Below are positions 32,107 to 41,661 of a stretch of DNA of 64,000 nt, piece by piece. The stretch's first letter is position 1. Every line of letters begins with the position of its first letter. This DNA comes from an uncultured Litoreibacter sp. (GTDB lineage: Bacteria; Pseudomonadota; Alphaproteobacteria; Rhodobacterales; Rhodobacteraceae), in the NCBI GenBank assembly GCA_947501685.1, contig CANMWQ010000001.1, positions 682,001-746,000 of the forward strand, written 5' to 3'. The notes beneath the pieces were generated by a model that saw only the letters and a program-made list of their open reading frames with translations, did no database searches and was not told the DNA's origin. A program made the position numbers and the translations under genes.

Positions 32107-33282
32107 ATGACGCGGGCCAGTTACGCATGCCACCCGGAAGACAGCCGCGGACGGCTGTACGCGGAAGAAGAAAGCGCCTTTCGCAGCTGCTTTCAGCGCG
32201 ACCGCGACCGGATCATCCACGCCTCCGCCTTTCGCAGGCTCAAGCACAAAACGCAGGTCTTCATCGAGCATGAGGGCGATTATTTTCGCACAAGGCTGAC
32301 CCATTCCATCGAGGTCGCCCAAGTGGCGCGCACCATTGCGGGCGTGTTGGAGTTGAACACTGAGCTCTGCGAGGCCGTCGCACTTGCCCATGATCTGGGC
32401 CACCCCCCGTTTGGCCATACCGGCGAGGAGGCTTTGGACGCCCTGATGGCCCCCTATGGCGGGTTTGACCACAACGCGCAGGCCCTGAAAATCGTGACCT
32501 CCCTTGAGCGCCACTATGCAGAGTGGGACGGGTTGAACCTCACCTGGGAAACCCTTGAAGGCATTGCAAAACATAACGGTCCGGTCATAGGCGATCTGCC
32601 CTTTGCGTTAAGTGAGTATTCCGCACGTCATGATCTTGAACTGGGCAGCTATGCCAGCGCCGAGGCGCAGGTGGCAGCCCTCGCGGATGATATTGCCTAT
32701 AACAACCACGACCTGCATGACGGGCTGCGCGCGGAGCTGTTTTCGACCGATGAATTGGCAGAGCTGCCCCTCGTGGGCGCGTGCTTTGCGCGGGTCGATG
32801 CGCTTTATCCCGGTCTGAACTATTATCGGCGACGGCATGAGGCGCTGCGGCGGTTCTTCGGGCTCCTGGTTGAGGATGTTATTGTGGTGGCTCGTGCGCG
32901 GCTGAAGGAACTGGATGCGTCAAGCGTGGCCGATATCCGGATGGCAGGCCGCCCCATGGTGCAATTCTCACCAGAGGTCTGGGAGCAGCTGAAAGTCATT
33001 CGCCGTTTCCTGTTTGAGCGCATGTACCGCGCGCCGGCCGTGGTCGAGATGCGCGTGCAGGTGACGCAAGTGGTCCAAGAGCTGTTTCCGCTCTTCATGT
33101 CTCAGCCAGACCTGTTGCCCAAGCAATGGCGCAAAGATGTGGACGCAGCAGAGGACGAGACCGGGTTGGCGAGGATTGTGGCCGATTATATTGCGGGCAT
33201 GACCGACCGTTTTGCGTTGTTGACCCACCAAAACCTGATCGGCGGCATTGCGGCCGACAGCTATGTGATTGCCCAAACCTGA
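32107..33282 (+). CDS. dgt: Deoxyguanosinetriphosphate triphosphohydrolase-like protein
   Basis: This HD-domain enzyme hydrolyses dNTPs to nucleoside and triphosphate. The 391 residues contain the metal site RLTHSIEVAQVART near residue 66, AHDLGHPPFGHTGEEAL near residues 94-110 (HD) and ALADDIAYNNHDLHDG near residue 195 (distal aspartate). The length fits the short dGTPase group of alphaproteobacteria. In this order the gene opens the conserved run dgt-argS-SPOR-nagZ-scpA-scpB. A dispersed repeat separates it from argS. Confidence 0.94.
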   Translation: MTRASYACHPEDSRGRLYAEEESAFRSCFQRDRDRIIHASAFRRLKHKTQVFIEHEGDYFRTRLTHSIEVAQVARTIAGVLELNTELCEAVALAHDLGHPPFGHTGEEALDALMAPYGGFDHNAQALKIVTSLERHYAEWDGLNLTWETLEGIAKHNGPVIGDLPFALSEYSARHDLELGSYASAEAQVAALADDIAYNNHDLHDGLRAELFSTDELAELPLVGACFARVDALYPGLNYYRRRHEALRRFFGLLVEDVIVVARARLKELDASSVADIRMAGRPMVQFSPEVWEQLKVIRRFLFERMYRAPAVVEMRVQVTQVVQELFPLFMSQPDLLPKQWRKDVDAAEDETGLARIVADYIAGMTDRFALLTHQNLIGGIAADSYVIAQT

Positions 33283-33305
33283 CCGAAATGTGCCTGCGGC
33301 GCATG

Positions 33306-33370
33306 ATATTTTGTGGGGGCTCTGCCCCCGGCTGCGCCTCCCCCGGAGTATTTTTGAAGCAATGATGGGG
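33306..33370 (+). repeat. Dispersed intergenic repeat, copy 7 (full-length form)
   Basis: GGGGGC-TCT-GCCCCC hairpin, then GGCTGCGCCTCC, then CCCCGGAGTATTTTTGAAGC and AATGATGGGG. This is the most complete copy and nearly identical in its tail to copy 6. It lies between dgt and argS. Confidence 0.75.
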
Positions 33371-33425
33371 TGGACGACGTGCCGGGGCGTGGTAAACCGC
33401 GCGCAACCCTGAAGGATTTGACGAT

Positions 33426-35168
33426 ATGAACCTGTTTGCTGACATCCGCGCGCTTGTGATCACGGCTTTGGATGAACTGGTGTCCGGAGGCGTTTTGCCC
33501 GAGGGCCTCGATTTTGCCAATGTGGCGGTCGAGCCTCCACGCGACGCGGCCCATGGGGATATGGCGACCAATGCGGCGATGGTTCTGGCCAAGCCTGCCG
33601 GTATGAAGCCACGCGACATTGCCGATAAGCTGGCCGCTGAACTGGCAAAGGATGCGCGTATTGAAAGCGCTGAAGTGGCTGGGCCGGGGTTTTTGAACCT
33701 GCGGCTGGATGGCTCCATCTGGGCAGGCGTGGTGCAGGCGGCATTGAGCGCGGGCGAAGATTTTGGCAAATCTTCCATAGGCTTGGGGCAAAAAGTGAAT
33801 GTGGAATATGTCTCCGCCAATCCGACCGGACCCTTGCATGTCGGCCATACGCGCGGCGCTGTTTTTGGGGACGCGCTGGCCTCCCTTTTGGCCTATGCGG
33901 GCCATGAAGTGACGCGGGAATATTACATCAATGATGGCGGCGCACAGGTCGATGTTTTGGCGCGTTCCGTCTATTTGCGGTATCTGGAGGCGCATGGACA
34001 GGATGTGGCCTTCCCGGATGGGACCTATCCCGGCGACTACCTTATTGAGACCGGCAAGGCGCTGAGGGCCAAGGTCGGTGACGCATATTTGGACCAAGAT
34101 GAAGCGGTTTGGTTGGAGGAGGTGCGGGCCTTCTCGACGGATGCGATGATGGATTTGATCCGGGAGGACCTCAAAGGCTTGGGCGTGGCCATGGATGTGT
34201 TCTATTCCGAAAAGTCGCTCTATGGCACCGGGCGGATTGAGGCCGCGATTTCTGCTTTGGAGAGCAAGGGTTTGATCTATGAGGGCGTGCTTGAGCCGCC
34301 CAAAGGCAAGAAGCCGGAAGACTGGGAGCCGCGGGAGCAGACGCTGTTCAAATCCACCGCGCATGGCGATGACGTGGACCGGCCCGTGAAGAAATCTGAC
34401 GGGGCTTGGACCTATTTTGCGCCGGATATTGCCTATCATTTTGATAAGGTTTCCAGAGGGTTCGATGCTCTTATTGATGTATTTGGCGCGGATCACGGCG
34501 GCTATGTGAAGCGGATGAAGGCGGCGGTTTCGGCCCTGTCTGACGGCGAAGTGCCGCTCGATATCAAGCTGACGCAGCTGGTGAAGCTGACCAAGAACGG
34601 CGCGCCGTTCAAGATGTCCAAGCGAGCAGGAACCTTCGTGACGCTGCGCGATGTGGTGGACGAGGTGGGGGCCGATGTGACGCGGTTCATCATGCTGACC
34701 CGCAAGCAGGACGCGCCGCTGGATTTTGATCTCGACAAGGTGACGGAGCAGTCAAAGGACAACCCCGTTTTCTACGTGCAATACGCGCATGCGCGGGTCT
34801 GCTCGGTCCTGCGCAAGGCGCAGGATGCAGGGATTGATGCCAGCGACGCGGCACTTGCTGGCGCTGATCTGACAGCCAACACCCATGAGGCGGAACTGGG
34901 GCTGGCGGCAAAGCTGGCCGAATGGCCTCGGCTGGTGGAAATCGCTGCGCGCACCAATGAGCCGCACCGGATCGCCTTCTACCTCTATGAGCTGGCGGGC
35001 AGCTTCCACGCGCTGTGGAACCGGGGCAATGACGTGCCCGAGCTGCGCTTCTTGCAAGAGGGTGCAGAGGCCTCTTTGCCAAAAATTGCCCTCGCACGTG
35101 CCACGGCGATTGTTATTTCCTCCGGTCTTGGTATTCTAGGGGTGGTTCCGGCAACAGAGATGCGCTGA
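33426..35168 (+). CDS. argS: Arginine--tRNA ligase
   Basis: The class I synthetase charges tRNA-Arg. The 580 residues include an N-terminal additional domain for the tRNA D-loop, the HIGH-type signature [18 protein letters not shown] near residues 131-148, [10 protein letters not shown] near residue 396 as the KMSKS loop, and a C-terminal anticodon-binding helical domain. Length is standard. GAAGGATTTGACG gives the ribosome site. Confidence 0.97.
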   Translation: MNLFADIRALVITALDELVSGGVLPEGLDFANVAVEPPRDAAHGDMATNAAMVLAKPAGMKPRDIADKLAAELAKDARIESAEVAGPGFLNLRLDGSIWAGVVQAALSAGEDFGKSSIGLGQKVNVEYVSANPTGPLHVGHTRGAVFGDALASLLAYAGHEVTREYYINDGGAQVDVLARSVYLRYLEAHGQDVAFPDGTYPGDYLIETGKALRAKVGDAYLDQDEAVWLEEVRAFSTDAMMDLIREDLKGLGVAMDVFYSEKSLYGTGRIEAAISALESKGLIYEGVLEPPKGKKPEDWEPREQTLFKSTAHGDDVDRPVKKSDGAWTYFAPDIAYHFDKVSRGFDALIDVFGADHGGYVKRMKAAVSALSDGEVPLDIKLTQLVKLTKNGAPFKMSKRAGTFVTLRDVVDEVGADVTRFIMLTRKQDAPLDFDLDKVTEQSKDNPVFYVQYAHARVCSVLRKAQDAGIDASDAALAGADLTANTHEAELGLAAKLAEWPRLVEIAARTNEPHRIAFYLYELAGSFHALWNRGNDVPELRFLQEGAEASLPKIALARATAIVISSGLGILGVVPATEMR

Positions 35169-35255
35169 CGCTCAATGATCAGCGCGCCACGCCGAGCGCC
35201 ACGAGCAGAATAAGACAGACCACCCGAACTGGAATTCGGGGGCGGAGAGGCGAGT

Positions 35256-36260
35256 ATGGCAGACATGGAATATGGCGCGTATCAGGCGCAGGGCGGAGCG
35301 TATGACGCGGAGCGTGACGCGCAGATGGCCTATCATCCTGGCATTCTATCAAAGGCGATGAGTTATTTCGGTGCGGCCAGCTCGGTGGCGCTTGTCATCG
35401 GCTTGGGCATTTGGGGCTACCAGCTGACCATGCGCGACGTCAGCGACGTGCCTGTTATCCGTGCGCTCGAGGGCCCGGCCCGCGTGCAACCCGCTGATCC
35501 CGGCGGGCAACTGGCCCAGCATCAGGGCTTGGCCGTCAATGACGTGCAGGCCGAAGGCGAGGCCGCAGGGCCCGTGCCGCAAGTGATCTTGGCCCCGGCG
35601 CCGATTGAGCTGACGCAGGACGATGTCGAGGTCGCAGCACCTCTTGAAGTTGAAAACCAGGAAGACGAGCTGGCAGAGGCCATCGGAACGGTGGTTGCCT
35701 TGTCCTTGGAAGAGCAAGACCTGAGCGTGGAAGAGCGGGCCGAATTGCTGGCCTCGCGATTGGCGGAAGGCGTGGAGCCGATTGAGCCGGTCGAAGGGGC
35801 TGTGGGCGAAGTTGTCACGACCCTTGAAACCCCAGAATTGGCCGTGTTGGACGCCTCGGTTCCCGGCGTCAAAGCCTCGCAACGACCATTGGTTCGGCCG
35901 AAATTCGATCTGACCAATTTGCAGCAAACATCCTCCGCCGCGACAACCTCGCAGGCTACATCAGCGGCGGTCGCAGCCGTTTTGGACATTGATCCCGCCA
36001 CGGTGGCCTCTGGCACAAGGCTGGTGCAGCTAGGCGCATTTGATGACCGTGAGCAGGCGGTTGCGGAATGGGACAAAATCGCTGGCAACTTCACCGATTA
36101 CATCGACGGAAAGCAGCGTTTGATCCAAGAAGCCAAGAGCGGCGGGCGGGTGTTTTACCGGCTGCGGGCGGTCGGTTTTGAGGACCTAAACGCCTCGCGG
36201 CGCTTTTGTGCGGTGCTTGTGGCCGCCAATGCCGCCTGCATTCCCGTTTTGGCGCGTTAA
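35256..36260 (+). CDS. SPOR domain-containing membrane protein
   Basis: The 334-residue protein has one membrane helix at about residues 38-56 (ASSVALVIGLGIWGYQL), a long acidic and proline/alanine-rich periplasmic linker, and a C-terminal SPOR domain (LVQLGAFDDREQAVAEWDKIAG to FYRLRAVGFEDLNASRRFCAVL, residues 248-330). SPOR domains bind denuded septal peptidoglycan, so the protein probably acts at division. It is followed by nagZ in the same direction 41 bases on, a conserved arrangement. Confidence 0.92.
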   Translation: MADMEYGAYQAQGGAYDAERDAQMAYHPGILSKAMSYFGAASSVALVIGLGIWGYQLTMRDVSDVPVIRALEGPARVQPADPGGQLAQHQGLAVNDVQAEGEAAGPVPQVILAPAPIELTQDDVEVAAPLEVENQEDELAEAIGTVVALSLEEQDLSVEERAELLASRLAEGVEPIEPVEGAVGEVVTTLETPELAVLDASVPGVKASQRPLVRPKFDLTNLQQTSSAATTSQATSAAVAAVLDIDPATVASGTRLVQLGAFDDREQAVAEWDKIAGNFTDYIDGKQRLIQEAKSGGRVFYRLRAVGFEDLNASRRFCAVLVAANAACIPVLAR

Positions 36261-36301
36261 GTTGTGAAAAGACAAGCGACCTGCTCGAAGACTCCGGCGT
36301 A

Positions 36302-37294
36302 ATGACCTGCAAACAGGTCATATTCGGGTGCGAAGGGCTGCGCCTGACACGCGAGGAATGTCGGTTTTTTGCAAGTGCTGCGCCTTGGGGGTTCATCCTT
36401 TTTGCCCGAAATGTCGACACGCCTGAGCAATTGCGCAGCCTGACGGCCCAATTGCGGGACGCGGTCGGTTGGAACTGCCCGGTGCTCATAGATCAAGAGG
36501 GCGGGCGCGTGCAGCGGATGCGGTCGCCGCAATGGCGAGAATACCCGCCGGCCTTGGATCAGATGCGCGCGGCGGGCAAAGATGCTGCGCGGGCCATGTA
36601 TCTGCGCAACCGGCTGATCGCCGAGGAATTGCTCCATGTTGGCATTGATGTGAACTGCGCCCCGGTGGCGGATGTTTTGCAGCTTGAGACCCATCCGATC
36701 ATGCACAATCGCTGCTACGGCTCGGATGTGGAGACGGTGACCGCCATGTGCCGGGAGGCTGCGCGGGGGTTCCTCGATGGCGGCGTGCTGCCGGTGCTCA
36801 AACATATCCCCGGATATGGTCGGGCCGTGGTGGATGGGCATAAGGATTTGCCCAAAGTAGACGTGCCATTGGCGGAGCTGGAGGCCCTCGATTTCGCGCC
36901 CTTTAAGGCGCTGAGCGATATGCGGATTGGCATGACCGCGCATATCGTGTTCCCGGAGGTGGATGACGCTCCGGCCACGACCTCGTCCAAGGCGATGGCG
37001 ATGATCCGGGAAGATATCGGCTTTGACGGGCTGATCATGACAGACGACATCTCGATGGAGGCGCTCTCGGGCACGGTGGCCCAGCGCTCGGCGGCAGCGA
37101 TTGCGGCGGGCTGTGATCTGGTGCTTCATTGCAATGGCGAGATGGACGATATGCTGGCCATAGCCGACGCCTGCGGCCCGATGACGGAGCAGGCACAAAC
37201 CCGCGCGGAGCGGGCTTTGGCGCAACGCGCAGCCCCTCAAGAGATTGACATTCCGGCGGCGCTCCAAGAGTTTGAGGCTCTTCTTTCCGGGTAG
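36302..37294 (+). CDS. nagZ: Beta-N-acetylhexosaminidase (NagZ)
   Basis: NagZ removes N-acetylglucosamine from muropeptides during cell-wall recycling. The 330-residue family 3 glycosidase shows GFILFARNVD, LIDQEGGRVQRM near residue 63, LKHIPGYGRAVVDGHKDLP near residues 165-183 (family KHFPGHG with a Tyr at the second His) and the nucleophile aspartate in LIMTDDISMEAL near residue 247. The ATG used gives the expected length; no strong ribosome site is seen, and a longer in-frame ORF upstream would overlap the SPOR gene. Confidence 0.93.
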   Translation: MTCKQVIFGCEGLRLTREECRFFASAAPWGFILFARNVDTPEQLRSLTAQLRDAVGWNCPVLIDQEGGRVQRMRSPQWREYPPALDQMRAAGKDAARAMYLRNRLIAEELLHVGIDVNCAPVADVLQLETHPIMHNRCYGSDVETVTAMCREAARGFLDGGVLPVLKHIPGYGRAVVDGHKDLPKVDVPLAELEALDFAPFKALSDMRIGMTAHIVFPEVDDAPATTSSKAMAMIREDIGFDGLIMTDDISMEALSGTVAQRSAAAIAAGCDLVLHCNGEMDDMLAIADACGPMTEQAQTRAERALAQRAAPQEIDIPAALQEFEALLSG

Positions 37295-37309
37295 GGCCGC
37301 AGCCGCATC

Positions 37310-38128
37310 ATGTCGGACGACACGCAGACCGAAACTGTTGATATTTCGTGGGAAACGGAAGGTGTCGAGGCACGTCTGGCGGCGGAGGCGCTGATTGTTG
37401 ACGTAGACGGGTTCGAGGGGCCTTTGGACCTGCTCTTGACCCTATCGCGCACCCAGAAGGTGGATCTGCGCAAAATCTCCGTGCTGCAACTGGCGGAGCA
37501 ATATCTGGGCTTCATCGAGAAAGCCAAGGAATTGCGGCTGGAACTGGCGGCGGATTATCTGGTGATGGCCGCCTGGCTGGCCTTCCTGAAGTCGCGGCTG
37601 TTATTGCCTCCTGACCCTACCGAAGAGGGCCCGTCCGGCGAGGAATTGGCCGCACATCTGGCCTTCCAACTGGAGCGGCTGGCGGCAATGCGTGACGCTG
37701 CGGCCAAACTGATGGCGCGGGACCAGTTAGGCCGCGACTTCTTTGCGCGCGGCATTCCCGAGGACGTGACCCGCATCCGCAAAGTGACCTATACGGCGAC
37801 GCTTCTGGACCTGATGCAGGCCTATGCGCGGATCAAGACCAAGGACGAATTCCGCCCCTTCGTGATGGATCGCGAAAAGGTCTTCACCATGGAGCAGGCG
37901 TTGGACCGCATGCGCGGTCTAATTGGCTTTGCGGGGGAGTGGTCAGATCTGAACAGCTGGCTGCCCGAGGGGTGGGAGAGCGACCCGGTCAAACGACGCT
38001 CCGCCACGGCGGCGACGTTTGCGGCCTCGCTGGAATTGGCCAAAGCGGGCCAGATTGAACTGAAACAGGGCGACGTTTTCGCCCCCATCCAAATTCGCAA
38101 GAGGCCCGACGGTGACCAACGAAGCTGA
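37310..38128 (+). CDS. scpA: Segregation and condensation protein A
   Basis: ScpA is the kleisin of the SMC-ScpAB complex that organises chromosomes. The 272 residues begin with an acidic lead, then DGFEGPLDLLLTLSRTQKVDLRKISVLQLAEQY (family N-terminal block, near residues 33-65) and WLAFLKSRLLLPP, and end with the winged-helix region FAASLELAKAGQIELKQ. It starts 16 bases after nagZ and overlaps scpB by 17 bases. Confidence 0.95.
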   Translation: MSDDTQTETVDISWETEGVEARLAAEALIVDVDGFEGPLDLLLTLSRTQKVDLRKISVLQLAEQYLGFIEKAKELRLELAADYLVMAAWLAFLKSRLLLPPDPTEEGPSGEELAAHLAFQLERLAAMRDAAAKLMARDQLGRDFFARGIPEDVTRIRKVTYTATLLDLMQAYARIKTKDEFRPFVMDREKVFTMEQALDRMRGLIGFAGEWSDLNSWLPEGWESDPVKRRSATAATFAASLELAKAGQIELKQGDVFAPIQIRKRPDGDQRS

Positions 38129-38771
38129 CACCCCCGCCGAGAATGACAGCCTGTTCGAGGCCCCGCCCTTGGGCGAGCAGGAGCGCATGGTCGAGGCGAT
38201 CCTCTTTGCCTCAGCAGAGCCGATTTCCACACGCGAACTGGCCTCCCGGATGCCGCATGGCTCCGACCCGGCGGAGGCGCTGGTTTATCTGCGCAAACGC
38301 TACGAGGGGCGCGGGGTGCAGGTGGTCAAGGTAGATGACGCATGGGCGTTTCGCACGGCGGGAGATCTAGGGTTTCTCATGCAAAAAGAAACGGTCGAGA
38401 CCCGCAAACTGAGCCGCGCCGCGATCGAGACCTTGGCGATTGTCTCCTACCACCAGCCTGTGACCCGCGCCGAGATCGAGGAAATTCGTGGCGTCTCCGT
38501 GTCGCGCGGCACGGTGGACCAGTTGATTGAGCTGGAATGGATCCGCTTTGGCCGCCGCCGGATGACGCCGGGTCGTCCGGTGACTTTTGTCGTGACCCAG
38601 CATTTTTTGGACCATTTCGGGCTGGAAAATGCCCGCGACCTGCCTGGCCTCAAAGAACTGCGCGCCGCAGGGCTGCTGGACAACCGCCCCTTGCCGGGGG
38701 GCGATGCGTTGCCCGATGAAGATGACGAAGAGGAAAGCCCAGAGGGCCAGAACGAATTATTTGAAGATTAG
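38112..38771 (+). CDS. scpB: Segregation and condensation protein B
   Basis: ScpB dimers bind ScpA and form two winged helices each. The 219 residues include VEAILFASAEPISTRELASRM near residue 28, AIETLAIVSYHQPVTRAEIEEIRGVS near residue 108 and GRPVTFVVTQHFLDHFGL. It begins with GTG inside the end of scpA. In many alphaproteobacteria tatABC follow here; in this genome two small unrelated genes follow instead. Confidence 0.94.
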   Translation: MTNEADTPAENDSLFEAPPLGEQERMVEAILFASAEPISTRELASRMPHGSDPAEALVYLRKRYEGRGVQVVKVDDAWAFRTAGDLGFLMQKETVETRKLSRAAIETLAIVSYHQPVTRAEIEEIRGVSVSRGTVDQLIELEWIRFGRRRMTPGRPVTFVVTQHFLDHFGLENARDLPGLKELRAAGLLDNRPLPGGDALPDEDDEEESPEGQNELFED

Positions 38772-38830
38772 CGCGCCCATGCTAGGGCTGACAGTGTCGG
38801 GCCGTTTCAAGCTCCGGCAAGGAGGCTGCG

Positions 38831-39055
38831 GTGAACCAAATCATAAACATGGTACTGCGTCAGTTGACGCGCCGGCTGATCAATCTCGGGATAGACAAGG
38901 GGCTAGATGCCTTCTCCCGGCGCAAGGTGGGCAAGGCGCCGGAGGCAGACGCCGCCGAGCCGTCCAAGCTGACCCCGGAACAACAAAAGATCGCGGCCCA
39001 GAACAAGAAACGCGTCAAACAGGCCATGCGCATCATGCGACGGGCCGGGCGGTGA
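38831..39055 (+). CDS. Small basic hypothetical protein
   Basis: The 74-residue product starts with GTG after a strong AAGGAGG. It begins with an amphipathic helix (NMVLRQLTRRLINLGIDKGLDAFSRR) and ends with a highly basic helix (KKRVKQAMRIMRRAGR), with an acidic linker between. This looks like a peripheral membrane or nucleic-acid-binding peptide. The next gene's GTG overlaps its stop, so they are coupled. No family recognised. Confidence 0.65.
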   Translation: MNQIINMVLRQLTRRLINLGIDKGLDAFSRRKVGKAPEADAAEPSKLTPEQQKIAAQNKKRVKQAMRIMRRAGR

Positions 39056-39456
39056 GCTTTGAGCAGGCCGTTGCCTTGCAACCCGCTTGGGTCGGTATCT
39101 GGCTCAATATCTTGTTGCTTGGCGCCTTCGTCTTGCCCGTAGCACTGCTGTTCTGGCGCGCAAGCCGCATGGCGGGCATCTGGTCGCTGGCCGCCGCGGT
39201 CCTGTCGGGTGTGAGCGTCACATGGATGTTCAACCAACTGGGCTATGTCAAACTGCTGGGCCTGCCGCATCTGATCTTCTGGGGGCCGTTGTTGGTTTAC
39301 CTCTGGGACCAGATCAGGCGCGCGGACATGCCGCTCTGGCCGCGCCGTATCATGTCTGTGGTGATGGTTGTGATCGCAATCTCGCTGGCCTTCGATGTGG
39401 TTGATGTGCTGCGCTATATCCTCGGGGAGCGCGGCTCCTTTGCGAGCGCTGGCTAG
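39052..39456 (+). CDS. Four-helix membrane protein, unknown function
   Basis: The 134-residue product begins at a GTG that overlaps the preceding stop (GTGA). It has four hydrophobic segments at about residues 15-37, 43-60, 70-87 and 101-120. The N-terminal FEQAVALQPAWVGIWLNILL and the pattern of helices are like those of small uncharacterised inner-membrane proteins of Rhodobacterales. It forms a two-gene unit with the basic protein before it. Confidence 0.7.
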   Translation: MSFEQAVALQPAWVGIWLNILLLGAFVLPVALLFWRASRMAGIWSLAAAVLSGVSVTWMFNQLGYVKLLGLPHLIFWGPLLVYLWDQIRRADMPLWPRRIMSVVMVVIAISLAFDVVDVLRYILGERGSFASAG

Positions 39457-39547
39457 GTAGGGCAGGGCGATCGCACTTCCTCCTGCCTCCCCGGTCTATG
39501 CCGCGCCGCCGCCGCTCCGCTCCGAAAGCGTCAAGGGCATTATCTGC

Positions 39548-40378
39548 ATGGCGCTGGGGATGTTTCTGTTTTCGGCAGGCGACATGGTCGCAAAATTGCT
39601 GACCGAGACCGTGCACCCCGTTCAGGTCGTCTGGTCGCGGCAGTTGGGCCTGCTTCTCGGCGTGGTCGTGCTGCTGCTGATGCGCGGCACCGGCATTTTG
39701 AAATCCGCCAATCCCCGGTTGCAGATCGGCCGCGGGGTGCTGGCGGTTTGCTCGGCCACCTTGTTTATCGTCGCCATCGGCTATGTGCCGCTGGCCGACG
39801 CCGTCGCCGTGACCTTTGTGGCCCCGTTTCTAGTGACGGTCATGGGGGCCTTGATCCTGCGAGAACGGGTGGGCCCCCGCAGATGGGCCGCCGTCGGCGT
39901 GGGCTTTATCGGCATGTTGATCGTGATCCGGCCGGGGCTGGGCGTGGTGCATCCCGCGATGCTGCTGATCATGGCCGCCGCCTTCTTCTTTGCGATGCGC
40001 CAAATCCTGAGCCGGATGCTCAGCGGCGGTGACCGGATCGAGACGACGGTGGCCTATACGGCCATCACCTCCAGCGCGATCCTGACCCTGCCGCTGCCTT
40101 TCTTCTGGCAAACCCCCGATATGGCACGCGACCTGCCTTTGCTGGTCGCCTGCGCCCTTTTGGCGGCGGGGGGAGAGGTTCTGGTGATCAAGTCGCTGGA
40201 GCTGGCGCAAGCGGTGGTCCTGGCCCCGGTGCATTACACGCTGCTGATCTGGGGCACGGCCTATGGCTGGCTGATCTTCGGAGAGTTCCCGGACATTTGG
40301 ACTTGGGTCGGGGCAGGGATCATTATGGCGACAGGGCTTTACGTCGTGCACAGAGAACGGCTTGTGTCGTCGCGCTGA
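39548..40378 (+). CDS. DMT superfamily transporter (EamA family)
   Basis: The 276-residue protein has the ten-helix duplicated EamA layout: MFLFSAGDMVAKLL at helix 1, PLADAVAVTFVAPFLVTVMGALILRERVGPRRW at the end of the first half, and a second repeat ending PDIWTWVGAGIIMATGLYVVHRERL. No ATG lies further upstream before a stop, so the N-terminus begins at helix 1 unless a rare start codon is used. EamA transporters export metabolites; the substrate is unknown. Confidence 0.85.
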   Translation: MALGMFLFSAGDMVAKLLTETVHPVQVVWSRQLGLLLGVVVLLLMRGTGILKSANPRLQIGRGVLAVCSATLFIVAIGYVPLADAVAVTFVAPFLVTVMGALILRERVGPRRWAAVGVGFIGMLIVIRPGLGVVHPAMLLIMAAAFFFAMRQILSRMLSGGDRIETTVAYTAITSSAILTLPLPFFWQTPDMARDLPLLVACALLAAGGEVLVIKSLELAQAVVLAPVHYTLLIWGTAYGWLIFGEFPDIWTWVGAGIIMATGLYVVHRERLVSSR

Positions 40379-40390
40379 CGCGCGCCGATA

Positions 40391-40439
40391 CGCGGGGCTC
40401 TGCCCCGCACCCCGGAGTATTTTGGACCAAATGGAAACT
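40391..40439 (+). repeat. Dispersed intergenic repeat, copy 8
   Basis: GCGGGGC-TCT-GCCCCGC hairpin, then ACCCCGGAGTATTTTGG and ACCAAATGGAAACT. It lies between two convergent genes and could serve as a terminator for both, though T-runs are short. Confidence 0.7.
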
Positions 40440-41523
40440 AGGGCGTCTTGAAATGCTTCGACAGTTTAAGCCCCTGGCCCTGGTAGTTGGACTTGATGTC
40501 GATGCCGTAAAGCTGCGCCGGGGTCTCGGACATATGCTCATAGACCAGACGGCCAACGACTTGCCCATGTTCTAAGACAAAGGGGGCCTCGTGGCAGCGG
40601 ACTTCGAGAACGCCTTTTGAGCCGGACCCTTCCTTTGAATAGCCAAATCCGGGATCAAAAAAGCCCGCGTAATGCACGCGGAACTCCCCGACCATGGCAA
40701 TATAGGGCGCCATCTCGGCGGCGCAGTTTGGCGGAATGGTAATCGCCTCGCGGCTGACAAGGATATAGAACGCGCCGGGGTCGAGGATGATGCGCGCGTC
40801 GGTGGTTCGGATCTCTTCCCAATACTCAGACGGGTCGTAATGGGCCAGCTTGTCGAGATCAATCACCCCCGTATGCGGCTTGGCGCGGTAGCCGACGAGA
40901 TCGCCGGACTGTGGTTTGAGATCGACGGAGAAGCCGAGCCCGTCAGAGATCACCGCATCGCCGGACACAATCGGCGTCTCGGCGTGGAGCGCCTTGAGCG
41001 CGGCGTCGCTGATGATGGTTTTGCCGTTGCGAAAGATGATTTGGTTCAGCATCTGCCCTGTGCGCGCCACCACGGAGAAAGAGCGCGGGCAGATCTCCAC
41101 ATAGAGCGGGCCGCTATAACCTGCTGGCACGCGGTCAAACTCCACGCCATCATCGGTGATCACGCGGGTCAGCAGGTCCAGCCGCCCGATAGAGGATTTG
41201 GCCGAGGCCGCGCCGGAAAGACCGGGCGGCAGGGCGAGCGCCTCTTGCAAAGGCACGACATAAACGCAGCCCTTTTCGAGCACAGCGCCTTGGGCGAGGT
41301 CGATTTTGTGCATCTCGAACAGCGTCAGCCGGTCCGCGACCCTGTTGCCCTTGCCGGCCAGAAAGGAGGCGCGGACCCGGTAAGCGGTCTGGCCCAGACG
41401 CAAGTCCAGCGAGGCGGGTTGGATTTGACCCTCCGAAATGGGCGCGGCGGCGGTGATTTGCCCCGCCGCGATCATGGCGGTCATCTGGCGGTCCGACAGG
41501 ACGCCGTCTTTCATGTCAGCCAT
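40438..41523 (-). CDS. dcd: 2'-deoxycytidine 5'-triphosphate deaminase, double-domain form
   Basis: The enzyme deaminates dCTP to dUTP, supplying dTMP synthesis. The 361 residues are about twice the length of E. coli Dcd (193) and contain two dUTPase-like beta-barrel repeats. The first holds IQPASLDLRLGQ and ASAKSSIGRLDLLTRV near residues 105-120, the second PAQLYGIDIKS and VLEVRCHEAPFVLEHGQVVGRL. This fused architecture is usual in alphaproteobacteria. The gene lies between a repeat and the tRNA-Pro terminator. Confidence 0.9.
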   Translation of the reverse strand: MADMKDGVLSDRQMTAMIAAGQITAAAPISEGQIQPASLDLRLGQTAYRVRASFLAGKGNRVADRLTLFEMHKIDLAQGAVLEKGCVYVVPLQEALALPPGLSGAASAKSSIGRLDLLTRVITDDGVEFDRVPAGYSGPLYVEICPRSFSVVARTGQMLNQIIFRNGKTIISDAALKALHAETPIVSGDAVISDGLGFSVDLKPQSGDLVGYRAKPHTGVIDLDKLAHYDPSEYWEEIRTTDARIILDPGAFYILVSREAITIPPNCAAEMAPYIAMVGEFRVHYAGFFDPGFGYSKEGSGSKGVLEVRCHEAPFVLEHGQVVGRLVYEHMSETPAQLYGIDIKSNYQGQGLKLSKHFKTP

Positions 41524-41546
41524 CGCTCATCCATCCCCTGATACAC

Positions 41547-41578
41547 AAAACGCCCGCGCCCTGAGGCTGCGAGCGTTT
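41547..41578 (-). terminator. Terminator of the tRNA-Pro gene
   Basis: On the minus strand AACGCTCGCAGCC and GGCGCGGGCGTT pair around TCAG with two mismatches, followed by TTGTG. It begins seven bases after the tRNA 3' end. Confidence 0.6.
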
Positions 41579-41584
41579 GATGAT

Positions 41585-41661
41585 TGGTCGGGCTAGCAGG
41601 ACTCGAACCTGCGACCTTCCGTCCCCCAGACGGACGCGCTACCAGGCTGCGCCATAGCCCG
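41585..41661 (-). tRNA. tRNA-Pro (anticodon GGG)
   Basis: The 77 bases fold as a cloverleaf: acceptor CGGGCTA pairing with TAGCCCG, the T-loop GGTTCGAGTCC, the D-arm with GCAGCCTGGTAGC, and anticodon stem TCCGT/ACGGA around the loop CTGGGGG, giving anticodon GGG (codon CCC, and CCT by wobble). CCA is encoded. TTGCCC and TATGAA spaced by 16 bases upstream make a plausible promoter. Confidence 0.95.

Noticed and set aside
33261-34496. 411-codon frame antisense to argS
   Set aside because: No start context, no domain, fully inside a conserved essential gene and the repeat next to it.
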